Origin: Alphaproteobacteria bacterium | GTDB lineage: Bacteria; Pseudomonadota; Alphaproteobacteria; SMXP01 | Direction of reading: 5' to 3' | Length of the DNA: 64,000 nucleotides | NCBI GenBank assembly: GCA_028285305.1 | Contig: JANQPV010000056.1 | Location: forward strand, 62,001 to 126,000 | Part shown: positions 41,041 to 49,384 of the stretch, in pieces | Position numbering within the stretch: the first letter of the stretch is position 1 | Layout: every line of letters begins with the position of its first letter | Notes under the pieces: generated by a model | What the model was told of the DNA's origin: nothing | The model's database searches: none | Seen by the model: the letters and a program-made list of their open reading frames with translations, nothing else | Translations under genes and position numbers: made by a program

Positions 41041-41417
41041 TTCATGCTCCTCAATCTCAGCAGATATGGGGAGAACCTAGCGTGTTTCCATGACGGCAGG
41101 GATTCAAAATGAGGGCACTGCGCAAGCGAGTTATAAGAAACGCCTGGCCGTGAACCCACACCCATTTGTCGCATAATATATATTATGGAAAATAAAGACC
41201 ATGGTCGGAGAGGGCGCCTGTTCGCTATTTGCGTGGAGCCAACACCCCGAAACTGCCGACTTGGCGCATGTACTCGCCCTCCAATCTCGCGTCTGACCAA
41301 CCAATCATCACCCGCCCAAAAAACCGATCACATTTCTCGTGAAGTGGTTTAAGGGCACGCGCCAAAACGATACTTGAAATTGGCCATACGACAAAAGTTC
41401 ACATTGGAGAACACGAC
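41041..41417. other. 377-bp divergent intergenic region
   Basis: This region separates the minus-strand unknown/P450 pair from plus-strand bdhA, so it should hold two promoters. An 87-codon minus-strand frame (41037-41300) is open but has no ribosome-binding site and a low-complexity basic composition, so I do not call it. The most visible element is an AT-only-core palindrome at 41172-41187. Confidence 0.5.
41172..41187. promoter_or_regulatory. 16-bp AT-rich perfect palindrome, possible operator or promoter core
   Basis: CATAATATATATTATG is perfectly self-complementary and lies in the middle of the divergent region between P450 and bdhA. It contains TATAAT-like -10 elements on both strands. 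It could be an overlapping divergent promoter or a dimeric repressor site. I see no clear -35 at 17 bp. Confidence 0.4.
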
Positions 41418-42200
41418 ATGCTCAACGGCAAGAATGCGGTCGTCACCGGCTCAACCAGCGGCATTGGGCTCGGCCTTGCGGAGGCGCTCGCCAAGGCCGG
41501 TGCGAACATCGCTCTCAACGGCTTCGGCGATCCGGCGGAGATCGAAAAGAGCCGCGCACGGCTGGAAAACGATTTCGGCGTTCAAGTCATCTATAACGGC
41601 GCCGATATGACAAAGCCCCACGAAATCGAGGCGTTGGTTGATGAGGCCGTCGCCAAGCTGGGGTCCTTAGACATTGTCGTCAACAATGCGGGCATTCAAA
41701 ACGTTGATCCGATTGAAGAGTTTCCGGTGGAGAAGTGGGACGCCATTCTGGCGATCAATCTGTCGAGTGCCTTTCACATGATCCGTACCACGGTAGGTCC
41801 GATGAAACAGCGCAAATGGGGCCGCATCATCAACCTGGCCTCTGCTCACGGATTGGTCGCCTCCCCCTTTAAATCAGCCTACGTCGCAGCAAAACACGGG
41901 ATGGTGGGATTAACGAAGACCGTCGCCTTAGAGACGGCGGAGTTCGGCATTACCTGTAACGCGATTTGCCCCGGTTACGTGATGACTCCCCTCGTGGAAA
42001 AACAAATCCCCGCCACGGCGGAAGCACGAGGTCTCACGGAAGTCGAAGTGGTCCGCGATGTCTTGCTCGACGCTCAATCCACAAAGCAATTTGTGACCCT
42101 GGAACAATTAGGTGCTCTGGCCACGTTCCTCTGCAGCGACGAAGCGGCTCAAATCACCGGCGCGGCCCTGCCCGTCGATGGCGGATGGACAGCGCACTAA
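41418..42200 (+). CDS. bdhA: 3-hydroxybutyrate dehydrogenase
   Basis: A short-chain dehydrogenase of 260 residues that interconverts (R)-3-hydroxybutyrate and acetoacetate with NAD, used in polyhydroxybutyrate turnover. The Rossmann motif TGSTSGIGLGLAEALAKAG (about 9-27), NNAGIQNVDPIEEFP, the catalytic Ser in NLASAHGLVASP and the YVAAK motif (Tyr/Lys) are present. AFNGFGD-like NGFGDPAEIEK and the C-terminal PVDGGWTAH are typical of BdhA as opposed to generic SDRs. The patatin gene follows 63 bp later, a pairing known in PHB-metabolising alphaproteobacteria. Confidence 0.93.
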   Translation: MLNGKNAVVTGSTSGIGLGLAEALAKAGANIALNGFGDPAEIEKSRARLENDFGVQVIYNGADMTKPHEIEALVDEAVAKLGSLDIVVNNAGIQNVDPIEEFPVEKWDAILAINLSSAFHMIRTTVGPMKQRKWGRIINLASAHGLVASPFKSAYVAAKHGMVGLTKTVALETAEFGITCNAICPGYVMTPLVEKQIPATAEARGLTEVEVVRDVLLDAQSTKQFVTLEQLGALATFLCSDEAAQITGAALPVDGGWTAH

Positions 42201-42263
42201 TCATTGCCCTTAATATGATGTAAACACAGAGCAACCACTCCTCAGACACCGGTCAAAATCATT

Positions 42264-43427
42264 ATGTCAAAATCCCAAAATGGATCGAAAGCGCGCCTGG
42301 CAGCGCAAGTCTGCAAAGAGGCCGGCCAGCTCGTGCTGGTCTTTCAGGGCGGCGGCGCCCTCGGCGCGTTTCAAGCAGGCGTCTACCAGGCCGTCCACGA
42401 GTTCGGTCTTGAACCCGACTGGGTCATCGGTACCTCCATCGGGGCGGTCAATGCGAGCCTCATTGCTGGGAACGCCCCGGAAAACCGATTGGAGGCTCTG
42501 ACGTCATTCTGGGATCAAGTTACCCATCACAAGCCCTGGCACTGGTTCCCGACATATCGGCCGTTTGAGCAAAGCCTGTCGTACTTGTCGATCATGACCG
42601 GCGGATTGGACCGGTTCTTTCAGCCCAACTCCCTCGCCTTTGCGAATCCCAGGCTCAGGCTTGGCGCCGAAAAGGCCGGCTACTATTCGACCGGACCATT
42701 GGAAAAGACGCTCAGTGAGGCCATCGATTTTGGCCAGCTCAACGCCAACGCCCCCCGCGTTTCCTTCGGCGCCGCGAATGTAAGCACGAGCGAAATGCGC
42801 TACTTCGATTCGCGAGATGAAACCTTAGACGTGCGCCATATCATGGCGTCCGGCGCCCTCCCGCCCGCCTTTCCTGCCGTCCGCGTCGATGAGGAGCTGT
42901 ATTGGGACGGAGGAATTCTCTCAAACACGCCGACGGAAATCGTTTTCGATGATTATCCGCGCCGAGACTCACTGATCTTTGCTGTGCAACTTTGGAATCC
43001 TAAAGGCAAAGAGCCCCAGTCCATTTGGGACGTTCTCAATCGGCAGAAAGATATACAATTTTCAAGCCGCGTGACCGAACACATTAAGCGCTATCAAGTG
43101 AACCACCGTTTGCGTCATATCATCCAGGAACTTGCCGATCTGGTGCCGGAGGAACATCAGAACACCCCTGATTTCGATGAAATGGTGAGTTGGGGCTGTT
43201 TGACCCGCATGCACGTCGTCGGGCTTCTCGCACCCGCGATCGCCCACGAAGATCAGACCAAGGATGTCGACTTCAGCGCCAGCGGGATCCGCAAGAGATG
43301 GAAAGCCGGGTATGAGCAAACCAAACACGCCATTGAGACAGCGCCGTGGCGCGGTGACTTCGACCACCTGGAGGGGGTCATCTGGCATGAGCAGCCGTTT
43401 GGGGAAGGTCAAGTGTCCGCTGCTTAA
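42264..43427 (+). CDS. Patatin-like phospholipase family protein
   Basis: A 387-residue serine lipase or esterase of the patatin fold with a C-terminal DUF3734-like extension. The oxyanion loop FQGGGALGAFQAGV (28-41), the nucleophile elbow GTSIG with Ser58, and the catalytic Asp215 in YWDGGILSNTP form the Ser-Asp dyad. The remainder (about 250-387) is helical. It follows bdhA and could act on PHB-related or membrane lipids, which is inference from context. Its stop overlaps the convergent MBL gene by four bases. Confidence 0.92.
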   Translation: MSKSQNGSKARLAAQVCKEAGQLVLVFQGGGALGAFQAGVYQAVHEFGLEPDWVIGTSIGAVNASLIAGNAPENRLEALTSFWDQVTHHKPWHWFPTYRPFEQSLSYLSIMTGGLDRFFQPNSLAFANPRLRLGAEKAGYYSTGPLEKTLSEAIDFGQLNANAPRVSFGAANVSTSEMRYFDSRDETLDVRHIMASGALPPAFPAVRVDEELYWDGGILSNTPTEIVFDDYPRRDSLIFAVQLWNPKGKEPQSIWDVLNRQKDIQFSSRVTEHIKRYQVNHRLRHIIQELADLVPEEHQNTPDFDEMVSWGCLTRMHVVGLLAPAIAHEDQTKDVDFSASGIRKRWKAGYEQTKHAIETAPWRGDFDHLEGVIWHEQPFGEGQVSAA

Positions 43428-44227
43428 ACCTCTGCTTCGACCACCATCCCGTCATAGGCGGGCTCGACCCCAGCCGGAACCTGGCCCTTAAGGGTTTGGT
43501 AGTCCAAATCCACATGCAGGTTGGTAAGAATCCCGCGCGCCGGCTTGACACGCTCGAACCAAGACAGAGACGTTTCGAGATTGACATGGCTCGGATGCGC
43601 ATTGTAGCGCAAGCAATCAAGGATCCAGCAGTCAATTCCTTCCAGGGCCGCAAAGCTCTCTTCCGGCATATCGACAACGTCGCTGGAATAGGCAATCGGG
43701 CCAAAGCGAAACCCGAGGGAGTCGATTTCTCCGTGATACTGAAGGAACGGCAGCGCTTCGATGGGACCGCCGGGGCCGTCGACCACATGCACGCGGCCTG
43801 GCTCCAGATCCAAACGAAGATCGAGGATAGCGGGATAGGCACTACCCGGGGCCTGTTCAAAGCAATAGCTAAAGCGGCGCTTTAGGCGCTCTCCGGAGGC
43901 TTTGTCCGCATGCACATTAACCCGCGCGCGCATATTCATCGCAACCATGCGCAAATCGTCGATGCCGTGGGCTTGGTCCGCATGGTCGTGCGTATAAAGA
44001 ACGGCGTCCAGCTTTCCGGTCTTGGCATCGAGCAGCTGCTCGCGCATATCGGGCGATGTGTCCACGAGCACGGACGTCACGCCGCCCGGACCGATCCGTT
44101 GGACCAGGATTGAACAGCGCCTGCGCCTGTTGCGCGGCTCGTCCGGATCGCACGAGCCCCAGACGTCCCCGATGCGGGGCACCCCGCCGGAAGAGCCGCA
44201 ACCCAGAATCGTGACTCTCAACGTCAC
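43424..44227 (-). CDS. MBL-fold metallohydrolase (PhnP-like)
   Basis: A 267-residue metallo-beta-lactamase-fold hydrolase close to PhnP-like phosphodiesterases. TILGCGSSGGVPRIGD at the N-terminus is the group's hallmark. The zinc ligands appear in YTHDHADQAHGIDDLR (HxHxDH-like motif), SSDV (Asp), and LDCLRYNAHPSHVNLE plus LTNLHVDLDY near the C-terminus. The substrate is not known; no phn genes are nearby. It starts with an ATG overlapping the tatD stop as ATGA, so it is cotranslated with tatD. Confidence 0.9.
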   Translation of the reverse strand: MTLRVTILGCGSSGGVPRIGDVWGSCDPDEPRNRRRRCSILVQRIGPGGVTSVLVDTSPDMREQLLDAKTGKLDAVLYTHDHADQAHGIDDLRMVAMNMRARVNVHADKASGERLKRRFSYCFEQAPGSAYPAILDLRLDLEPGRVHVVDGPGGPIEALPFLQYHGEIDSLGFRFGPIAYSSDVVDMPEESFAALEGIDCWILDCLRYNAHPSHVNLETSLSWFERVKPARGILTNLHVDLDYQTLKGQVPAGVEPAYDGMVVEAEV

Positions 44228-45030
44228 CCCTGCCCCCTTTGTGCTTTGTTGAACAACCGAAAAAAGTTCTCCGTCGTCACCGTAAAAAGCTCGTCTTGCG
44301 GCATCTCTTTAAGCTCGGCGAGACGCTCTGCCGTATACCGAACGAAGGCCGGCTCGTTTTGTTTCCCGCGCTTTGGAACGGGGGCAAGATAAGGAGCATC
44401 GGTTTCAACGAGAAGCCTGTCCAGCGGAACACGACGGGCCGTCTCGCGCAGATCCTCGGCATTCTTGAACGTCAGGATGCCGGCAAACGATACATAAAAG
44501 CCAAGCTCCAACGCCGCATCGGCCAGGTACCCTTCCGAGCTAAAGCAATGCAGCACGCCGGGAAAAGGCCCTGCCCTAAACTCATCCTGCAAGACCCGGA
44601 TGGTCGCGTCTTCGGCCGATCGGCTATGCACGATAAGCGGAAGCCCCGTCTCCCGGGAAACCGCAATATGTTTGCGAAAACTTTCCTCCTGAGCCGCTGC
44701 CGGGGAATAATTGTAGTGGAAGTCAAGGCCGGTTTCGCCGATCCCCACCACTTTCGGCCCAGCGCTAAGCCGCAGGAGGTCTTCAACCGAGTAGTCTGGA
44801 TCCCCAGCTACATTGTGTGGGTGCAAACCAACGGAACAAAAGACGTTGTCGAACCGTTCCGCAACATCCTTGATTTGATCAAATTCACTGATCTTTGTAC
44901 AAATGGTCACCATATGACCAATGCCGTTAAGGCTGGCCCGTTCCACGACGTTGTCCACGTCCTCAATCAAACCATCGAAATCAAGATGGCAGTGACTGTC
45001 GACCAGTTTGGGAATGTTTTGATCTGTCAA
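44224..45030 (-). CDS. tatD: TatD family metal-dependent hydrolase
   Basis: TatD-type enzymes are metal-dependent nucleases of the amidohydrolase fold that act on 3'-ends of DNA. The protein has 268 residues from a TTG at 45030, placed 7 bp after AGAAGG; upstream in-frame codons run into holB and are not conserved. Motifs: LVDSHCHLDFD (metal His pair), GLHPHN, GIGETGLDFHYN (Glu), LIVHSRSAED, GVLHCFSS and ETDAPYLAPVP. The length matches the family. It is part of the tmk-holB-tatD-MBL cluster. Confidence 0.92.
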   Translation of the reverse strand: MTDQNIPKLVDSHCHLDFDGLIEDVDNVVERASLNGIGHMVTICTKISEFDQIKDVAERFDNVFCSVGLHPHNVAGDPDYSVEDLLRLSAGPKVVGIGETGLDFHYNYSPAAAQEESFRKHIAVSRETGLPLIVHSRSAEDATIRVLQDEFRAGPFPGVLHCFSSEGYLADAALELGFYVSFAGILTFKNAEDLRETARRVPLDRLLVETDAPYLAPVPKRGKQNEPAFVRYTAERLAELKEMPQDELFTVTTENFFRLFNKAQRGQG

Positions 45031-45061
45031 AATGCGGCCTTCTCTTACGCGGTCCCAAGTA

Positions 45062-46135
45062 TTACGCAGTCCCAAGGCGACGATAAAATTCGGCGATCGT
45101 CTGCTTTTGGTCGAGATTGAGTGCGCGGCAGGCCGTGTGTAAACGCTGAGCCTCGCTCCAGGCAGCACTCAAACCCTGGGGGCCATACGCCCTGTCCAAC
45201 GTGCTATAAACTGCTTTCTCATCCGTTGACAATGGCTGCGCCTCCCCAGCGCCCAGCGAGGCAGCCCGCTCCAAAATCAAGGCAATAAAATCGAACGTGA
45301 GGTCGAAGAGATCTTCCCCTTGTGTTTTTGAAACGTGTTCCGCAAAAGCGGTTACGGCGCTGGTATCGATATTCGGAGCCCGGGAAAAGAGCGAAAGAAC
45401 CCGGCCAAAATTGGCAATGCCATCGTTTTGGAGGAGCTGCAGCACCCGGCCCGCACTACCGCCGGCAATTTGGCTCAACGTTTCGAGATCGCTTGCGGAT
45501 ACGTCCATGCCCGCTTCGGCGATGATCGCCGCCAAAGCGTCTTGGCTAAGACTTTTGAGAGGAAGGTGCCGGCACCTTGACCGGATTGTCGCAAGCAGCG
45601 ATCCAGGCCGATGAGAAACCAAGAGGAGGAGAGAGCGCGGCGGAGGTTCCTCCAAACGCTTTAAGAGCGCGTTGCACGCCGCCCGGTTCATATCATCCGC
45701 CGAATCGATAATGCACACGCGCCATCCGTCATCCGTCGAGGACAGTCCAAAAAAGTCGGAGAGCTTTCGCACTTCCTGCACGGACAATACGGTTTGAAAG
45801 CGTTTTTTGCCAGGCTCCCACACGCGCCTGAGCGCGAGCAGGCCGGGATGGCTTTCACTTTCAATGAACCGGCTTGACCTCTCGTCCGGCGCCACAAAGA
45901 GTGAGGAGCGGATCTCGCGACTCCCGTGTTCCAGCACATATCGAGCAAAGCGGTAAGCCAGTGTGGCCTTGCCGATGCCCGGTGATCCGGAAATAAGCCA
46001 CGCATGAGGCAATCGCCCCGATTTCAGTGAGCTGATGATTTGTTGTTCCGCCTCATCGTGCCCATAGAGGGAATAGGTTTCGCGAGGATGTGCGCACCCC
46101 TGAACGCGGTCGATTTCTGGAGAGTCCGTGGCCAA
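45062..46135 (-). CDS. holB: DNA polymerase III subunit delta'
   Basis: HolB is the delta-prime subunit of the clamp loader. The 357-residue AAA+ protein has a Walker A-like SGSPGIGKATLAYRFARYV at about 49-67, a Walker B-equivalent RVCIIDSADDMNRAACNALL and LLEEPP-like ALLKRLEEPPPRSLLLLVSH, then the RSRCRHLPL sensor region. The start is a TTG at 46135 with AAGAGA upstream; no ATG gives a complete N-terminus. It lies between tmk and tatD. In many alphaproteobacteria metG separates holB and tatD; here only 31 bp do. Confidence 0.92.
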   Translation of the reverse strand: MATDSPEIDRVQGCAHPRETYSLYGHDEAEQQIISSLKSGRLPHAWLISGSPGIGKATLAYRFARYVLEHGSREIRSSLFVAPDERSSRFIESESHPGLLALRRVWEPGKKRFQTVLSVQEVRKLSDFFGLSSTDDGWRVCIIDSADDMNRAACNALLKRLEEPPPRSLLLLVSHRPGSLLATIRSRCRHLPLKSLSQDALAAIIAEAGMDVSASDLETLSQIAGGSAGRVLQLLQNDGIANFGRVLSLFSRAPNIDTSAVTAFAEHVSKTQGEDLFDLTFDFIALILERAASLGAGEAQPLSTDEKAVYSTLDRAYGPQGLSAAWSEAQRLHTACRALNLDQKQTIAEFYRRLGTA

Positions 46136-46217
46136 TTTGGTTTCTCTTCAAGGTTCAATCTGAATGATCATAACGCCTGAGGGCCCAGAACGCACGCGCG
46201 GCGGGGGTAACCCACAC

Positions 46218-46865
46218 TTATGCGAGTTCGTCAAATCGCGCGACTACGGCAGACCAAATCTGTTCGGCCACCTTGTCTTTCGGTGCATCCGAGGCAACGA
46301 CAACAACATGGCCTTCTTTTTCTTTGGCTGCTTTGAGGAATCCCTCTCTCAGCTTTACGTGAAACGCCAGATTCTTATCCTCAAATCGGGTCTCTTCGGC
46401 TCCAGCGCCCGTTCGGCCGCGCGCCCGGGACACGCCGGTCGATGGATCGACATCCAACAACACCGTTAGGTCTGGTTGTGTTTTGCCCACAATTTCGGCG
46501 TCCAGAGCCCCAAGAAAATAAGAGGACACGCCCCCGACATGGCCTTGATAGACTTTCGTGGAAAGCGAGAACCGATCGCAGATCACCCACCTGCCCGCCG
46601 CAAGAGAGGGCCGGATGAGGCGCTCCAGGTGCTCTTGCCGGGCGGCATACGCAATGAGAGCCTCCGCAAGGGCCGACCAGCGATCACTTTCTCCCCGGAC
46701 AAAGAGAGCCCTCAAGTCTTCCCCTTGGGGTGTACCCCCGGGCTCGCGCGTTGTGATACAGGCAATTCCCACGGACATCAGGCGTTCGGCGAGAAAGCTG
46801 ATTTGAGTGGACTTGCCCGCCCCTTCACCACCTTCGAAAACAATGAAACGCGCGGGGGCGGACAT
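46218..46865 (-). CDS. tmk: Thymidylate kinase
   Basis: Tmk phosphorylates dTMP to dTDP. The 215-residue protein has the P-loop FEGGEGAGKSTQISFLAERL at about 9-28, the DRFSLST motif (family DRY/H-like, with Arg for dTMP), and LTVLLDVDP followed by the lid region. The ATG shares a base with the stop of the upstream carboxypeptidase gene, so the genes are coupled. It belongs to the same minus-strand cluster as holB. Confidence 0.96.
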   Translation of the reverse strand: MSAPARFIVFEGGEGAGKSTQISFLAERLMSVGIACITTREPGGTPQGEDLRALFVRGESDRWSALAEALIAYAARQEHLERLIRPSLAAGRWVICDRFSLSTKVYQGHVGGVSSYFLGALDAEIVGKTQPDLTVLLDVDPSTGVSRARGRTGAGAEETRFEDKNLAFHVKLREGFLKAAKEKEGHVVVVASDAPKDKVAEQIWSAVVARFDELA

Positions 46866-48043
46866 CAGCCTGCATTGGCGGCTGCGCCCTCTTCCGCAGG
46901 GCTAAGACTATTGGTGATCATGTGCATCAACGTGGCGCCCATCCTGCCGACAAGACCCAGTTCGCCGACGGCCTCGCTGGCGTAAAGGTCTCGGACCAAC
47001 GTCGGCGAATTGGGCGCGCGCACATGAAGCTCGGCCACTTTGTCTCCAGCTGATATGGGAGCAGGAATTGGGCCTGTATACTCGACCGAGACTTCCATTT
47101 CTTCGCGGTCTTCCGGACGCAGAATCGCGATCAAGTCTTCCTGGACGGTTACAGGCACGGTCTTGCTCTGTCCCATCCAGACGTTCGCCTCGCCAACCGG
47201 ATCACCTGCTTTGAACAGCTCATAGCGCTCGAAGTCGCGAAACGCTTTGCGCACAAGCCGTTGAGATTCAGTCGCCCGCTCGGACTCTGAAGCAAGCCCA
47301 TTCACGACGACGATCATCCGATAACCGCGCTGAACGGCAGAGGCCGTTAGACCATAGCCAGATTCTTGCGTGTGACCCGTTTTTAATCCATCCGAGCCGA
47401 TATTGGCATAGAGCAGCGGATTTCTGTTTGGCTGGGCATTCTTAACCTCTCCGTACTGAAATTCCTTCTCGGAGAAATATTCATAGAGGTCCGGATAATT
47501 GTCGATAATGAACTTGGCGAGAATGGCCAAGTCTTCCGCCGTCATCCAGGTATCGGGATGAGGCATGCCGTGCGAGTTGCCAAATGTGGATTTCTTCAAA
47601 CCGACCGTTTTGCGGCCGAACTCGGTCATAAGATAAGAGAACTCGTCTTCCGTCCCGGAGATGCCTTCGGCAACCACGATGCACGCGTCATTGCCTGACG
47701 CGACAACGATTCCCCGAATGAGATCTTCGATCGTAACTTCCGTGTTCACACGAACGAACATGGAGCTTCCCTCGCGCTCGCGCCACGCTTTCTCGCTGAC
47801 AGGAAACGTATCTTCCAAAGTCAGCTTGCCGGTCTTGATATGGTCGAAAAGGATGGCGATTGTCATCAGCTTCGTCATGGACGCCGGCTTCATGAGCTTC
47901 TCGCCGTTCTTACTGTAAAAGATCGTTCCTGTCTCGCCGTCCATGATGACTGCAAATTCAGCACGCGTATCAAAAGGCAAATCCGCACGGGCCGGCAGGA
48001 CCGATGCGGCAAGAAGGGCTAAAAAGCAACTAAGAATACGCAC
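46865..48043 (-). CDS. D-alanyl-D-alanine carboxypeptidase (DacA/C type PBP5-like)
   Basis: A low-molecular-mass penicillin-binding protein that trims the terminal D-Ala from peptidoglycan stem peptides. Residues 1-20 are a cleavable signal (MRILSCFLALLAASVLPARA). The active-site motifs are SMTK (in MKPASMTKLMTIA, about residue 56), SGNDA (SxN equivalent) and KTGHTQESGYGLTASA (KTG). A C-terminal PBP5-associated domain and a hydrophobic/amphipathic tail follow. The start is a GTG with GGAG upstream. It is the third gene of a rlpA-dac-tmk-holB order. Confidence 0.94.
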   Translation of the reverse strand: MRILSCFLALLAASVLPARADLPFDTRAEFAVIMDGETGTIFYSKNGEKLMKPASMTKLMTIAILFDHIKTGKLTLEDTFPVSEKAWREREGSSMFVRVNTEVTIEDLIRGIVVASGNDACIVVAEGISGTEDEFSYLMTEFGRKTVGLKKSTFGNSHGMPHPDTWMTAEDLAILAKFIIDNYPDLYEYFSEKEFQYGEVKNAQPNRNPLLYANIGSDGLKTGHTQESGYGLTASAVQRGYRMIVVVNGLASESERATESQRLVRKAFRDFERYELFKAGDPVGEANVWMGQSKTVPVTVQEDLIAILRPEDREEMEVSVEYTGPIPAPISAGDKVAELHVRAPNSPTLVRDLYASEAVGELGLVGRMGATLMHMITNSLSPAEEGAAANAG

Positions 48044-48058
48044 GAGATACTCCTATTC

Positions 48059-48937
48059 CTAAAAACTCTCACTTTGATCGAATGTGATTATGGCGTCGTG
48101 ATGACCGCCGTCGCGCACAGCTTGTAGGTGATCCAGTGCCTCGCGCTCAGATGTTATCGGCCCGATCCGCACTTTGTAGTAGTCGGTCCGTGCCTCCGTC
48201 TGCAACGGAATGATCATGGTGCCGGAGTAGGTCGCCCCGAACTCTTGCCGCAACAATTCGGCTTCCAGGGGGTCCGTGACCGATGACGAGATATAGTAAT
48301 TCTTCCGGTCCGGCACGATGGGATGAGCCGCCTGGGCCGCAGCAATAACCTTTGCTTGAGGACGCTCCTCGATTGGTTGCGCGGCAGGTGCCGCAGGTGC
48401 CCTAGGCGCCTGTGCAATCATGGTCGATGGAGCTTGGCTTGGCAGGACATTGGGCGCCGATGGATTGAGGGACGCAAGCGCCAGATACTCGACCCGCACC
48501 TTTGTGGTGCCTTGGCCTTGAAATCCAAGTTTTTGAGACGCTGCTCTTGAGACATCGATAATCCGTCCCCGCGCAAATGGTCCTCTGTCATTGACACGCA
48601 GGATCTCCGATCGGCCATTGCTCAAATTCGTCACCCGTACGAGGGATGGCAGCGGCAGTGTGGGGTGAGCCGCCGTCATGGCGTTCATATTGTAGATTTC
48701 GCCGTTGGCCGTCTTACGGCCGTGAAACTTCCGGCCGTACCAAGAGGCAACGCCCACTTGATTATAGTCCGGCTCAACTCGAGGCACATACCTCTTGCCG
48801 TTGATCATATAGGGGTTACCGACTTTGTACTGGCCGGGCACGCTGGACGTTGACGACGGGATGGAACCGCAAGCGCTCAACACGGCGCCCGCAAAAACCA
48901 AGACGGACAGGTTGCGAAAGAAAACAGAGACGTTCAT
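48059..48937 (-). CDS. rlpA: Septal ring lytic transglycosylase RlpA (lipoprotein with SPOR domain)
   Basis: RlpA cleaves naked glycan strands at the septum. From the ATG at 48937 it has 292 residues: a lipoprotein signal ending VLSAC (Cys about 21), a double-psi beta-barrel (GVASWYGRKFHGRKTANGE, then AAHPTLPLPSLVRVTNLSN and VNDRGPFARGRIIDVS with the catalytic Asp/Glu pair), a Pro/Ala-rich linker and a C-terminal SPOR domain for denuded peptidoglycan. A longer upstream reading frame would destroy the signal peptide, so the 48937 start is preferred. Confidence 0.94.
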   Translation of the reverse strand: MNVSVFFRNLSVLVFAGAVLSACGSIPSSTSSVPGQYKVGNPYMINGKRYVPRVEPDYNQVGVASWYGRKFHGRKTANGEIYNMNAMTAAHPTLPLPSLVRVTNLSNGRSEILRVNDRGPFARGRIIDVSRAASQKLGFQGQGTTKVRVEYLALASLNPSAPNVLPSQAPSTMIAQAPRAPAAPAAQPIEERPQAKVIAAAQAAHPIVPDRKNYYISSSVTDPLEAELLRQEFGATYSGTMIIPLQTEARTDYYKVRIGPITSEREALDHLQAVRDGGHHDAIITFDQSESF

Positions 48938-49029
48938 TGAAAGATGGACACTCACGTTGGCTGCTAAGGGATTCGTATACCCTAGTTTGCCGACAATTCC
49001 TTTAAAAATGAATTGAGCGGTGAAGGCAG

Positions 49030-49059
49030 CCTTTGTTAGGAAGCAAGCCTTAACAAAGG
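49030..49059. repeat. 9-bp perfect inverted repeat upstream of rlpA
   Basis: CCTTTGTTA (49030-49038) and TAACAAAGG (49051-49059) are complementary with a 12-base gap; two further pairs extend it inside (one G·T). It lies between rlpA (minus) and the tRNA-Ser (plus). It could be a regulator site or RNA hairpin in the rlpA leader. No T-run follows. Confidence 0.4.
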
Positions 49060-49135
49060 GTAACGCCCGCCCGTTTCGACAACAGCCTTGCGCCTTGACG
49101 GTGCGAATGATAGCACCCAAATTCTCTTATCTCAC

Positions 49136-49223
49136 GGATGGGTGGCCGAGTGGTTGAAGGCACCGGTCTTGAAAACCGGCAAGGGGCAACTCTTCGTGGG
49201 TTCGAATCCCACCCCATCCGCCA
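49136..49223 (+). tRNA. tRNA-Ser (anticodon UGA)
   Basis: An 88-base class II tRNA with CCA encoded. The acceptor stem pairs GGATGGG (49136-49142) with CCCATCC (49213-49219), followed by G and CCA. The anticodon stem is CCGGT/ACCGG around loop CTTGAAA, so the anticodon is TGA. A long variable arm and a normal TPsiC arm with GTTCGAATCC follow, both expected for serine tRNA. It reads UCA and wobble codons. The integrase gene begins about 160 bases downstream on the same strand. Confidence 0.97.
49191..49223 (+). other. Probable attachment site (3' half of tRNA-Ser)
   Basis: The 3' portion of the tRNA gene, including the TPsiC arm and acceptor 3' strand, is the usual core used by tyrosine integrases of the P4 type. 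The integrase gene lies just downstream, so this would be attL, with the tRNA restored on integration. I see no second copy of this sequence inside the window; attR would lie beyond base 64000. Confidence 0.55.
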
Positions 49224-49384
49224 CCTCATGTTCCATCGTTTTCCACAGACCTCCGAATGCCCGCCCAAAGGGCTCAGAAAATTGGGAAAAACCGATTTGA
49301 TGTGTCCGTACTTTTCCACTTGCATCCATCACGAGCCACACTTACATCATGTGCAGAAGCATGGGCAGGATGTTGGAGGTGCGG

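Noticed and set aside
41037-41300. 87-codon frame on the minus strand in the divergent region
   Set aside because: No Shine-Dalgarno, low-complexity composition, and it overlaps the palindrome and probable promoters.
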